A stretch of 64,000 nt of DNA from Macropodus opercularis (lineage: Eukaryota > Chordata > Actinopteri > Anabantiformes > Osphronemidae). Position 1 is the stretch's first letter. The number at the start of each line of letters is the position of its first letter. Below, piece by piece: positions 37,601 through 50,900 of the stretch. The stretch spans positions 1,618,501 to 1,682,500 of the forward strand of contig CM061091.1 in NCBI GenBank assembly GCA_030770545.1. The letters are read 5' to 3'. A program made the position numbers and the translations under genes. The notes beneath the pieces were generated by a model, which saw only the letters and a program-made list of their open reading frames with translations, was not told where the DNA came from and made no database searches.

Positions 37601-40600
37601 TCAGACAACTTAGAAAACAGCGTAGACAGCGTTTGTCATGTAAAACGACCCACGACAGGTAGATTCTGCATGTGGTCGCCAGTTCTAACAAATGAAGACA
37701 AATCCAAACGTGATTAGACGTTTTCTACAGCAGCACATCAGCAGTGACCAGTTTACTGCTGTTATATCAGAATGCAAAACACCGTTTAATGCTGACTGAG
37801 GTCAAACACAAATGGCCGTTTGCGCTTTGTTCTCTTTGCTTGAGTTTGGCTCGCGCGTCTCCTCTTGGTAAGAAGATGTAAAGCGTAACGTAGCTGCTGA
37901 TCCATGATCAGTTTCTGAGCAGTGACTGTGTATTATAGAGTCTCTTTCATGTGCTGAATCGCTGCCTGGCGTCTGGTAAAGCTTGTTTTTTTTGCCTGGC
38001 TTACATAAGCTGTGCCACATGAGCATATCAGCACAGAAATGAGGGTTTTAATGGTATTTGCAAACCATTAAGTCAAACGTGTGGCTTGAAGGTACAGTAT
38101 GGATGGAGTCTCACCTGAAGACGGTGACTTCCTCTCGTGCTCTCAACAGATGAGCTAACTGCTGGAACCTCTAGGGGACTTTGCTACTTGAACATGAATC
38201 TGTGATCATGTCAGCGCTGGGGGTTTTCTGACTGTTTTTTCTGGGTAACAAGAACAGACAGAAGACAAATCCTGGGACTTTCCTCAGTTTTATTTTCTAT
38301 TTGTACTGCTGTTGACAAGATGCAACAGTTACACTATACTGTCAGTGCGAATCTTTGGGAGACCACCAGAGAAAACACTTCCTGATGCGATAAGCCTGCA
38401 GCGTTCATCTAAATACAAACTGCCAAATCCCAGCCGATGTCCGCCCCAGCCACCCCCTGCGCTGATCCATTTATATTCATAGAGCTTATCAAGCGACGCG
38501 CAGCACAAACGTTAATGTACATGTCTACAATTTGCTGTGTTTTCATTCCCATCACAGCAGCGAAGGCAGGGCCTCCTGAGTCACAGAGAAGCTGCCGTTA
38601 CACTTCGCCGTTGTTCAAAGTGCAACTGTGCGAGACGTCACGGAGCATTTATGAAGATTAAAAGAGCAGTGGGACTGCTTGATGCAGGAGCTCGTTGCCT
38701 TCCCGTTCTCCTTTCCATACACTGAGGCTGACACTGGTGCACTCGATAAGCCTCTGGAAGGATGCTTTAAGAGAAGACGGGTCACAAAAAGTCTGTAACT
38801 CAGCGCGAAGCCTAAAACATAGCCCTCCGCAGCTCTCTATAAATAAACTGGAAATGGAAGACCCGTGGAAGATGGAGGGAGGGAGGGGAGAAGAAGAGAC
38901 ACCGCAAAGGGTAATCAATAAATCTCTAATCTCTAGAGCATTCTCTCCTCCTCTCTCCTCCCTTTCAGCTACGAGGAACACACACATGCATAAATACTGA
39001 TACACTCACACACACATCTCCAGCCGCCTGCAGGTCTGGTCTCATTACATCGACTGGGATTGGGAGGAGACTGATTTGTTGCCGCGGCGCCCAGTTTGTC
39101 AGACACGGTGACAGCAGTCATCCAGACCTCGGGCAAAGTCAGAGCGGCAGGACGGCTCACATGCGGTTTATATGCGCCGGTCTATTTCCCCAACGCCCGC
39201 TGCAAAAACTGGCCCATAAATCATGCAGCGCATGTGCATGTGTTTTAAGAAAAGCTCTCTGGGTAACCGTTGAGTTAAAACCAACATCTGTGCAGAAATA
39301 CATGATTGCCTTTCATTTCATGTCACGCATGTTTATTTCATGACTAAGTGACCTTCTATGGTCCTAGTCTGCGTACGAGAGCGAAGCCTTGTCCTTTTAC
39401 AGCCTCCTCTGTGTTTCTCTTCCAGCGCCACCAACTTGGTCGCCTGGTTTCAGAGTTTAACGACCAAGTTCTCAATTAGTGAGGCGCCATTTTGGATTTT
39501 CATCAGTATGAAATCATATTTTAGTGTAGAGCCCTCAGCCCCCAGTCGGGTGTTGTCTATTCATCACGTGTCCTCCCTGCTCCTGTGACTTCACCAGATG
39601 CACACAAATATATAAGCCTCCCCCAGGACAAGAAGATAACACAAAGCATAATAACAGAGCTAAGACTCACACAATCCTAATCTGCAAAAGCCTTTAGGCT
39701 CATTTTAAGCATCATCAACAGCAATAACAGTCTATTTACATATTAACGTCTCTTTGTCTACGACACATATGACTTATAATACTTTACATGAGGAAGATGA
39801 CAGAAAACCTTATACCTACTTATGCGGAGCAAGAAGCAGCTGTCATTTCAATGGACAATGAAGCTGTGGGGGTTTCAAACCTTTTGGTCTGACACCACAG
39901 ACCCCTTCACGTGATGAACAGATTGACATGAAGCAGCACTCGCTTTGAAGGACCACACGCACCGTAGCTACAGCTTGGCGTCCCTGCGGTGCTGGATTAA
40001 GGTTAGACATTGACACTCAGGCCACGGCAGAGGTGAAGGCAGAGGCTGGAGTGAAATCTAATAATGCAGTAAGTGTCATTTACTCACTCAAACTAACCCT
40101 GAATAGCCTCGTGTCTGTGCCGAAGCTGCAACCTAAGGATTGTATGATTGTTTTATTTCCTGCGTGTACACTGCATTTATAGAGGATAAAATCTCACCTA
40201 AGCCTAAATCAATACGGAAGCAACAAGGCAATCAAGACAGCAATAAGATAATAAATAAAATGAAAGCATGTCAATACATTATTATAGATTATACTCAAAC
40301 CAAAATCAGCCATTAGACCCTGAGGCTTGGACCAACCTGCTCTCTGTGTCCTGCAGGCAAGATGAGGTATGTAGCAAACAACAGCCCCATTTAACGAATA
40401 GCAGAATGTATTAACCTGCTAAATGGTTCACGTGGCCTCGGGCACCTCGGGGTCGGCCTCCCCCGCGGACGCGTCGCTACGCATGCATATGTGCAGGACA
40501 GCGTTCTGTTGAAATGCGCTCAATGCCAGGATGCAACACTGCTGCTACACCAGATCACTTTCTCTCCATGGGCGGACTGTAGTCAGGCGTGTTGGGAGGA

Positions 40601-42149
40601 ATGCTTTATGTCTCTGAACGGGACGTTTCACTTTGGGTTCAGGTGGTTGATTCACCTTGGGCTGCAGCAGCGCAGAGCTGGACCTTTCATCAAACGGGTC
40701 CGCTGACGGATGAAGGGTACGGACATCTGTGTCATAAAGTATTTAGGGAAGACGGTCGGGGAAAAGGCTTTGGTGAACACAAATCCGCTTTAACGTCCCG
40801 TTCGTCACAAATGCAACCGACCTTCCTGCAGGAAAAATAAACATCCGCTGATGTTTAAATATTGATTGAGCGGACTGTGAAAGGCAGTGAGTGTCCACAA
40901 AGCCGTCCTAGAATTTAATTGTTTGACAATTAAGTTGGTGGGAGCTAATGTCATCTGGACTATCAGAGCATCAGGAGGGAGCAGCGTCTGCACTTTAAGG
41001 TGCACTTGGTGCTATAAAGGCCCTCGTATAGCTCAGCCGTGCAGAGCAATCATCCAACTAATGACTCCCACGAGATGGATGCTCACATCAGCACAGATCC
41101 ACCACCACAGTTAACAGTGGGAGCACACAGCACAGTGGCGTCTGCAAACGCACCGTGCACCTGTAGGCAGATGATCAGTCTGGGCCAGAGTTGATTTAAA
41201 TAAAATCACATCCACTGTTAGAACTGGTTTTAAATGACCTCACTGCTGTTTACTTGTCAACAAACACACTTAGCACAATTATTATTTATATCAACCGCGA
41301 GCCAACACTTTTGACTGATGCCAAATGCTCCCAGAGCAGATTAATGAAGGTTTTCTTGATGCAGCATGAGCTCACCAGCCAACTACTCTTCAGTCGTCCG
41401 TCGCTGCATCACCTCCTTCACACGTTGCAAAAATAAATGTAGCCGTGTTTCCCTTCTGGACTGGACGGAAATAGCTTTCAGCCTGTGTTTCGCTCTGATA
41501 ATCATCACCCTCGCGACTGCAAGTCATTTTTGGGTGAGCACATTCAAGTTTGCCGCTTTACCACGTCAGCCGTTAATTGTGCTTGACCATGTGAGACTGT
41601 GACGTGAAATGAATTATAGTTTTCCCCTAAGACTCGCGTATTAAAGAGCCAAAGCTTCCTTTAAAGCTGAGGCCTCTGCCAACTGACAGGATTTGTCTGT
41701 GCAGCTTCTTATTTGTATACATTTGTTCTTTAGTCGTCCTACACACGTACACACAGATACGGAATAGGAAACAGGAGAAAGACATGTGGCTACTTTGTTC
41801 TCCAATAATGGCCCCGTATTCCCACTGAGCCCTCTGAATGCCCCCTGGTGCATTCAGGTGACACTAATGACAGATTGAAATTGCTATAGTCTCACTGCGT
41901 GTGCAGCACTAACTAAATAATCCCCCCTGAACAGAAACATGGACCAATCTCAAGCTGCCGGCCTCACACGCCGCTTCCGAGCGCTGCACAGCCTCTGTGC
42001 TCTCTGCCGAGGCGTCGCAGATGAGAAACACCTCGGTAGCGTGCTGCAGGAAAAACAAATCTCTGACAGCGAAAGTATGAGATCAGACAACGCAGGGAGG
42101 GGGTAAAGAGGAAGGAAGGAGAGAGAGGGTAATAGAAAACTCAGCGGAC

Positions 42150-42270
42150 GTTGACCAATGAGACATGTAGAGGAGAATGGCAGCGGCATAACAAATCACA
42201 GCTAGAGGAGAGAGAAATGGAAACCAATAGGACCTGCCCCGCAGAGCAAGATTGGCATAACAAATTATTA
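42150..42270. promoter_or_regulatory. CCAAT-box cluster with 12-base direct repeat
   Basis: Three CCAAT motifs (42155-42159 and 42224-42228 on plus; 42251-42255 on minus) lie within 101 bases in purine-rich sequence. The 12-mer GGCATAACAAAT occurs twice, at 42185-42196 and 42254-42265, 69 bases apart. CpG dinucleotides are frequent in the following 250 bases. This suggests an internal promoter or enhancer bound by NF-Y, but no transcript is shown. Confidence 0.3.
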
Positions 42271-42859
42271 ATGGAAAAGGAGCAGTGTGGAGGAAAGAGA
42301 GCGAGAGGAGGTGTAGGGAGAGCAACAAGGAGCGTCCCGCGAGGGGCCGCACGACAAAATGCAGTGTCAGGCAGCGTTACCAGCAAGGAGACAAAATGTA
42401 ACGGGAGAGAGAGCGAAGTGGACGGGTCGGAGCGAGCGGCTCCTGTGCGTCGACGCATTCGTGCGTCTACAGTAATGGAGGCTCGCGTCCCACCACCACG
42501 CAGCACAAATCTGTGGGAAGCAGCATCCAAAGCGCAGAGTGTCTGACTCCGAGGATGGAATCGTGCAAAACAGGTTCAAGCCAATGGTGAAGTGAGGACT
42601 CGTGCTGTAATGTGACCAAAGTAAGCAACAGATTAGCATGTTTAGTTCCAGGCTGGCTCTCAGAGCTCTGCTCTGCCTTCCCTGTATCTGCTCACAGGTC
42701 TGATTGTTGTCTTTCGAGCCCCATCGCCCCAGTCTGTGTGTGTTCACGCTTCAGCTGAGCGATCCATCTGTAAACCCCTTAACGGTCTTTCATTCTGTCT
42801 CACTGTCTCTCTTGTTCTCCCAGAACAGCTTCTCTGACATTTTAATTCCTTGTTTCTTA

Positions 42860-43170
42860 ATTGTGCTGTTCTTTGCCTTCTTTCACATCCTTACCTCTCC
42901 TCTCTCTCCTCCCCCCTCATTCACCACGATCATTAACACCTCATTCCCTCAAGCCTCCCTCTCTCCCAGCTCTATTACACCTCAGCTTCTCCTCCTCCCC
43001 ATCCTCTCCTCTTGCCATCATTAGCTTTCTTTTCACCACGACTCGTGCACGTCTCTCTCCGTCACCTCCTGTCTGTTCCATTTTCGTTGCTTCCCTTTGC
43101 ATCCATGCTTTGTCACCCCGCTCCGTTCACCTTGCCTTTCATCTCTTCCGCATCTCCCTCCAACAGTCAC
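42860..43170. other. Pyrimidine-rich tract (plus strand)
   Basis: Strong C/T strand asymmetry for about 300 bases. It produces long open frames in two registers (serine, proline and leucine rich) that are explained by composition. No gene is supported. Confidence 0.7.
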
Positions 43171-46100
43171 CACCTTAAATCACTGCGGTGTCCACCAGCC
43201 TCCTCAGTAAAGCAAATCCGCCCGTTGTGAGAGGGGCTTAGACTTGAACAGGCTCAACCAGCCCAGTGCTACCCCCAAAAAGCGGACGGAGAAGGCTCTG
43301 TCAAGAGAAGGATTAATCAAATAAAAGGCTGCTTCTGAGCTTTTTCTGCTCACATGCACTCCGGCTACAGCTGCACAGCGGGAGCCTTATGCCACTGTAT
43401 GAGACAGGTAATAGGATGGAAGGGTTAGAGCTGAATATTTCAAAAGGCCTGTGCACTAAATAGAACGGCGTGGCCAGAAAACACCAGGGTAAAAAGGAGG
43501 TTTTGAATGTGGCAGCAAACCAAAAGAGGTGATCGTACGCAGCCCAGTGGATCCAGCTGAGACACAGCAGAGTCCAGCAACAGATGTGATTGGTTTAAAA
43601 CTGGTTTGTAGGTAATTAGATTTGGTTTCCGGGAGTCCACGCAGCTCGTGGAGCTGTGGCAAAGTAATTTGAGCTCATAACAGTTAATAACAATGTGCTG
43701 GGGGAAAAAATCCAATTTTCATGTGTAATTACTTAAAATCGCATACTTAAGCGCTATAACACATCTTCAGCTGAACTATCTACAGTGTCATCAGAGCGGC
43801 TACATGAATGTCAGCGGGCCAATCAGCCCCCAGAGACATCATGGGCCTTTTGTCTAATTAGAGCCCCCTCCTGACTTCCCAGCAACTCGGTTATACTTCA
43901 GTAATTATTCAAATTAGAAATCCTCTTTATCTCAAGTGAGTTTATTAGCTGCACACACCTTCGAATCCTCTGTTCTCTGCGTATGATGTCAGAAAGTGCT
44001 ATCGTTCAAAGGCGCTTAAAGAGAAAGTTCTTTTTGGTTGAAAGCAAAAATAATAGCTCAGTGGGAGTGTTGTGTAATTCTCAGAAATCAGTCTTTCTTC
44101 TTTCCAGTATCTCACTTTACAACCTCTTGTACGTGCACTTTAGTAAACAGAATAGAGCAGAGAGAAATGGGCACCGCGGGTGGAATGAAGGCTCAGTGAC
44201 AATAGACGTGTCAGAGAATTAAACCTGAGTTTTGTGAAAAGAAGCGAGAGGCCAACTGTGATTCCAATCACAAGCGCTTCCCACCTCAGCTCTGTCCAGC
44301 AGCTGCCGCCAATGGAAAACCGCTGCAGTGCTGGTAGATTTACTGGCCACTTGTGGACGTCTCTGCACCAGACTGTGTCCCGTGCTGCACGTTTAGCGAG
44401 AGGCTTTATTAGTTTGTGCATGCGTGTTCCCAACCAGGTAAACATGGTTAATAAAATGTTCCAGTTTGTCTCCACAACAAGTTAGTGTAACTTTTGTTGA
44501 GGAGCCGCCAATATTGCCTCAATGTAAGAGATTCATTCCCATCTCAGCAGCACAGTGAGATTAGAAGAGTTGTTATGGGGACATCTCCTCATATTTCTTG
44601 GTCAGTGAGAAACCACATGCACCATAGCAGAGCATCGGTGTGACGGGCCTGCACCACATGCCTTAATTGGTTGGATAAAAATGTTCTATATTTAAAGCTG
44701 GCAGACTCTGGCTGCTCTGCTGATCAGCGGCAGATGGTCCGTCAGCTAATTTGCTGTTTTTGTTTGTTGGTTTTGCCTTTGGAGAATTTGAATGATTTAA
44801 ATAAAAGCTGAATTTTTGAAATTTCAAGTGGAGTTTTACCTCTTACTGTTTAATTTACTGTTCTCTCATTTTAGTATTAGAGAAACTATTTGCACTTCAA
44901 CCAAAACTCTTGAACAAATGAAAACTAAAGCCGTTGTAAAGCTTCATGACCATAATAAACTCAGCAGCAGCTTAGATTGAAGGTCTCCAGAACCGTTGAG
45001 TTTAATATTTCCTGCAAAACCATTTTTATAATGAGACATAGCTGCAGTTCCAATTGAAACTTAATTTAACATATATCAAACTAAATCCAGATCAAAGCTT
45101 TAGTTCGCTCTTGTTTCCTGCCAGCGTCGTAAGTATCTACGGGAAATGTACAAACTGCCGAAGCCTAACACTAAAGGCACTAAGACGCGTGAGACGAAGC
45201 TGCTGAAGTAAACAAGCCGCTTGCAAAGACGTTTCGCTTCGTCATCGTGGCCCGAAATCACTGCTGAAATGATAGATTTAGGAAAAAAACAGGACATTGG
45301 TGGATTCCCGTGTTCTGGCCCTTGCAGCACTTTGAGATAAACATGACCCATATCCCTTTGGAAAGTTTCATATTTCATGAGGACATTTGGGTTTGGGCTC
45401 CGTGTTTATCTTGTCAACAGCTAACGAAGCCGTCTTAAGTGCTGCTGTGCCCTGCAGTAGCTATGGCATGGTGCCGTGTGAAGCCTGCCCCATAGACTCA
45501 GGCTTGTCTCCATAAAAGGCAACAGAGGGTGTAATAGGAACGGTTGTCCTTCATCCTTCTTTAAGAGATGGAGGGAAGGGCCTTTGATCAGTACAAGACT
45601 CTGCCGAGGATTTGATTGTGGCAGCTACAATGGACGACGGGGCAGAGTTGCCTCTTGGAAATATGCAGCCTGCTTTGTGGAGGGATTGATTGGACAAGCG
45701 ATCGTCTCCTTAGAGAAGCAATTTCTTTATCTCACCCGAGTATATTATTGTGTCTAAGGCTGAGTCGCTCTGCCTTTTTGCCAGGCCTGACAAGAGTGTG
45801 TGGGAATGATAAGCCTGGCGATAACTCAGACGCCTTGGGAAGACACTTGAATACTGAGTTAGCGGAGTGAGTCAGGTGCAGGAAGGTTAAGCTGAACACG
45901 CCGACATGTTTCCGTCAGAGAGAGAGAGCACAAACCCACGGGACCGATGACGTGCAAATATAAAATATAAAGTCCAGCTCTTATTTGTGAGATCAATTTT
46001 TAAACAGTACTTAATTGCACAAGGTGGTGGGCAATCCCGTCTCAAGGCCTTTTATTTCTCGTCATCTAGTTAGTAAGTAGGCCAATATGTCAATAATAAA

Positions 46101-47859
46101 TACAAAGTCCATCTATTATTCATTAAAGTGATGGCACTTTAAAGCATGTTTTACTGTCTAATTCTGCTCGTACTGCTTCTCGGATAATGGTAGCGTTGAC
46201 GAATGAATAATAGAACATAAATAAATTATTCTATTTTTGTAAATGCCAACAGGGTATAATCCGGAAAACTGAGACGTGGACCTAATGGACACGCCGAAGC
46301 GCAGATTATGTGGCGTAGCAGCCGCGCCGGGGCCCTGGACGCGCCGTTGGAGGAGGCGTTCAGGAACCGAGTGTCTGGCAAATAAACAGCACGAGTTGAA
46401 ATATGCTCTTTGACGTGCAGCGTCAAGTCGAGTCCTCCCTCAGTAGATTCTCACGCTTTTTAAAGCAACGTGTTCTTAGCTCATTTTCTATGAAGGCGCA
46501 CGTTCGAGTCATTAAAGCATCATCAAGGTACTTTATGATTCAGGGCCCTGGGCTGTTAACCGCATTCTTTTCCCGTATGCCTTCACCACCTGCTGTTTCC
46601 CCACCTGTTCCTGCAACCTCCACATCTCCCCTGCTCCCTCCTGCATCTCTGGCTCATCCCCGCTGACGGCCACCCTCCTCCTTCTCCAGCAGCTTGCCTG
46701 GCTCTGCACCACTCCACCTGCATACGCCGCAGGTCCCGAGGTGCACGGGCGGACTCGCTGCGGCAGCGCGCCGCGCTGTCCGGCCGCGACGCCACAACCA
46801 AATATTGATTCCACCAAGAAGGGGAGTAAATAAACCCTCACCCTGTCTCACCTCTTCTCCAATCTATCCATCTGCTTTCCTGTCCTTCCCATCTCTCTGT
46901 GGTAATTAGCATATTCCTCCCAATCTCTCATTGGCCGGTTCTATTGCCCCGACCGCCATCTGGTCCTCTCATTGTCCAGATTCGTTTTGCTTGTGTTTGG
47001 CTTCACTTTATTACAAATTCCCTGTCTTCTGCCCTCCCTCCCTCCTCTCTGTGTCTTACTCTGCCTCTGCCCAGCAGCATCCTCATTCTAAGCAGCTCTG
47101 CAGCAAACGCTCCCACCCTTCTCTGTTTCCCCTGTCGATAAGATGATGGAATTTTTATCAGTTTTATTAAAAGCCTCTGTTTTTACAGGCTGGTAAAAGA
47201 GCGAGGCCTCTTCTCTGCATCTCGCGACTGTTGTGAATGTGGAGTTTGAAAGATGCTTATGCATGTGTGGGTTGTACAGAGAAGTCATGACCGGATGCAG
47301 ATGTTTGTGTGAATGGAGATCTGTGAGAGCAACCAAGGATGAAGTCAGAGCAGTTGTGACTTGTTTCTACAACCTTTTGAGTGTTTGGAGTTTTGTGTGT
47401 TTATTTGTGGGAAACAGTTTGACAGCTTGCCAGCACAAGTAACACCAAGAGCACTTGGACTTGGACAGACGCAAAAAACAGACTTGAAACGTACAAATAA
47501 AAAAGAACAAGCAGGAAGCTTCGCTAAATATTCATTGCGTTCGCTTGAAGGTAGGATGGAGCTGGGAGCATAATCACAAGCCGGGAATAGGCCTCTCGTC
47601 CGTTTCATCTGTCTCACTGAAAATCGTACGGTAGTAAAACTAAAAAAGCAGCACCTCAAGGTCTAGGAGGTTTTATTTTGAAAGGCTATTATTTCTGGAG
47701 CGCTGACCTATAAACACTGTTGATGCTCACCAAGGAAAAACGAAATGCAGATGGAGCTGCGTCACCTCTGCCTGCGATTCTCAAGGAGCGTGACAGTGGC
47801 CACGCGTTCAGGTCTCGGGTGTCACTGCAACGCGAACGTCGCTGAAATAACCTAATTAA

Positions 47860-47950
47860 CGTGATGCAGCCGCTTGACGGAGGTGAAAACCCGGCGCCGC
47901 CGCTCACATGGCGGAAACTTTAGGCGGCGCGTTAGTCGCTGAAGTAAAGG
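47860..47950 (+). promoter_or_regulatory. CpG-rich patch with YY1/ETS-like ATGGCGGAAAC motif
   Basis: GGCGCCGCCGCTCACATGGCGGAAAC matches the combined YY1 and ETS arrangement seen at many housekeeping promoters, with the ATG at 47908. The frame MAETLGGALVAE runs to a possible weak donor GTAAAG or to a TGA 18 codons on. CpG is much denser than in neighbouring sequence. An internal plus-strand promoter is possible; no further exon was identified. Confidence 0.25.
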
Positions 47951-50900
47951 ATGTAGTGTTCTGATAATGTGCAGGGTTGTGTAGTGGTGGTGAAGTTGAC
48001 GTGTGGGTGTGAGCTGTGTCGGTGCCAAACTGTATGAGTAGGGAGCTGGTTTACTGACAACACTGACTCACATCACCTCCCCGCTGTCTTGTTCTGGTTT
48101 CTACTGGTGCTGCCTTTATAAAATGACATTATGTTGTGTCTTCATTGACATTCTGAGATCATGTGTAGTAATATTTTCTGTTCCCATAGTAGAAATGCGT
48201 ATTTTAATGTGACTTTATTTGTGGCTAGTTCTCAGAAAGCAGCTGAGCCTGTGGAAACAATTGTATGATATCATCTGTGGCTTCGGAGGAGTTTTGACAG
48301 CTCTCAGAGAATAACACTAGCGAGTCCAGAGATGTGTGACAGAAGCCTGTGGAAGTGTGGGTCATGAAACGTCGGAGACAGCTTCATGAAATATATACCG
48401 TGGGTTATGCTGTGGAAAAAATAGGATACGTCACAGATTCATTGTACATTCGCTGGAACTCGCGTTGATGCTTCTGCAACAGTTTCCATGAGGTTTATTG
48501 ACAATAGCAGAAAATAAAGCCAGAGGTGCATGGAAAAAAGTTTTGTCTGCCAATTTATAGGGCAATGCATCAAAAATAATTGGAGCGACGTCACTGTAGC
48601 AAGACAATCAATCGAGTCAAGCGCTCGGTCGACTTTAGGTGCCAGGCACCTCCACAACGGGCGGAAGCAGTAGAAGACGTTTTAGGTTTCGCTTCAGGGC
48701 ACTTTGATGTTAAACGTTTGTTGAATGTCGCTTGAAGCGTTGGATCGGGTGGATCCAGACTCCAGCACCTGCTCCAAGTGGTGTCTGAGCTTTCAGGGAT
48801 CCCGGCAGGAAAAAACGTTTCCTTCTCTTGTGCGACGCCTTTTTTCTTCCTGCCGGTTTCTTGCATATTCAGTGTTTTTCTGAGAAGCACGTGGTGATTT
48901 TCATACCGTGTGTAAAAGAGTGATTTGCCTTATGATGAATAAACCCTACATGCAGAACGTTTCAAACTCACTCAGGTAATAGAGACTGAAGGAGAATATC
49001 AATGGGAGCCTACGAAGTGCGTGGGAACATCACAACCTCGTGTCAGAAAGAAATTCTCTCTGCTCAAATTCACATTTATTATACACCACAGCTTGTTCAG
49101 GCATAAACGACTCCCACCCCCTCCATCGCCTCCTGATGCCTTCTCTGATTTCATCCCTGTAAATGTCTCATTCAAAGTTGAGCCCAGCCTCAGAAACAAT
49201 CACTCATGAGAAGCGTAAAAGGTGCTTCTCTCCGAGCTGCCGTTCGCAGCAGGATGCCTTCGCTGTCCACGTCCACCTCCTAAACTAAAGCTCCGTTCAG
49301 TGAGACTCTTTTCCTCTCGGCAGACTTGCTGGGGTGTTGGCGCTCGCTGCCTCCATCTGGTCTCCATCTGTAATGAGACCGACCGGGGTCTCTTGCTCAT
49401 GCGAGGGTTAACAGCCCACTGCTGTATACTAACAAAGGAAATCTCTCCATATGCACCTTCTGATACACCCTCGTCGCACAAAACAGTGTCTGCGCAGCGT
49501 CGGCGTCTGAGCTCAGTCAGTAAAACAAAGGACAATTACTGGGATTACACTGATGAGCAGCCGCCTGGCTCTGGGTAAATCTCACCTAAATGGGTGATTA
49601 TTCCAATTAAAGAATCCCCAACTTCCTGCTTGCTGTGGGACCTGAAGGAGAACCGGGACCCACCTTTAGCGTCGGTCCAGTTACTTGCTGGTTTTACACC
49701 TCGCTGCACATCGTTTTGACACATCCAGTCCTCAAGTGTCCTTTATGAATATTTTAAAATGCTTGTGACTCAGATCTGTCAGCTGTGATTACTCAATACT
49801 TATTAATTTTAGCACACTTGTGGAAGAACAGAAACCAAGTATTTTCTAACGCGTTGGCCTCAAAAGCAAGTTATGTAAGTTTGTTCTCGTTTGAATGAAG
49901 GTCCTTCGGAAGGCGAGGCCGTCTTCAGCGAGAGCAGCCTCACTGCAGTCGTGCCAGACTGATGCAGCGGAGGAAATATTTCACTGTCAGAGTCCAGACG
50001 AAACAGTGAGCCCAGTACTTCTGCTTCCTCCCCTTCCTCAGAGGAAGGCCTCCATGCAAGAGAGAGCACTTCTTCAGCGGTGATGTTGTGGTTCCACCGA
50101 AACATGCAGTGAGCGAACGCTGTCTACATTCAGAATACGTTCACGGACAACACACGTGTCTGTGCTCGATGAGATGGAACGATCTCCCTCTGAAACGTTT
50201 CAGTCTCGGAGCTAACGTTTCGTCTTCTGAGATGTCAAACCAGTGGAAATACTGGAAACAGGGTTTGATAAGAGGGTTTGCTCAGCCCTGCGTGAGTTGT
50301 CAGAAACACAAAGCGAAGCTAAACAGACTCTCGATCGGCTTTGTGTGAAGCTTAATAATTGATTTTATTGATGTGCTTTTCTAGTCCCCCCGATATGAAA
50401 CTTTAAGGCTTGAAGAATGAAAACCTGCGTCGCCTGTAAACTAGTAGAATCCAGGGTTTTGGTATTTAATATGTTTCTGTTGTTTGTCTTGATTCTTGAT
50501 GGGCACCATCAAACCGGAAACTCACCGAACTGAATGAACACCAGAGAACTGTCCATACGTCACCTGTAAATATCACTGGTTAGAGCAAATGAAGCCTTCA
50601 CTTTACAATGAGCCATGGAAACGAGATAATTGGATTTGAAAAAGCTAAACAAAGCTTGGAAACGGTTAATGTTGTGGCAACGCCAAAATCTGTCGCGTAT
50701 AAAGGCTGAAAACTGGAATCAGCGAGTGTTGAGTATTAAACTGGCATCGATGATAAAGGCAGAGCAGCCGCACTGAGGCGCCACCTAAGCCTCTCTCTGA
50801 GCCAATAAAACCCTGGGGAGCTTTACGAAGGGAGATTTTCAACACAGTCTGTCAGAGAATAAACTTTGCCGTATTTATGGCATGTTTAATTCATACTTGC

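Noticed and set aside
42704..43230. Serine/proline/leucine-rich open frames
   Set aside because: Explained by the pyrimidine-rich tract, which is open in more than one register at once.
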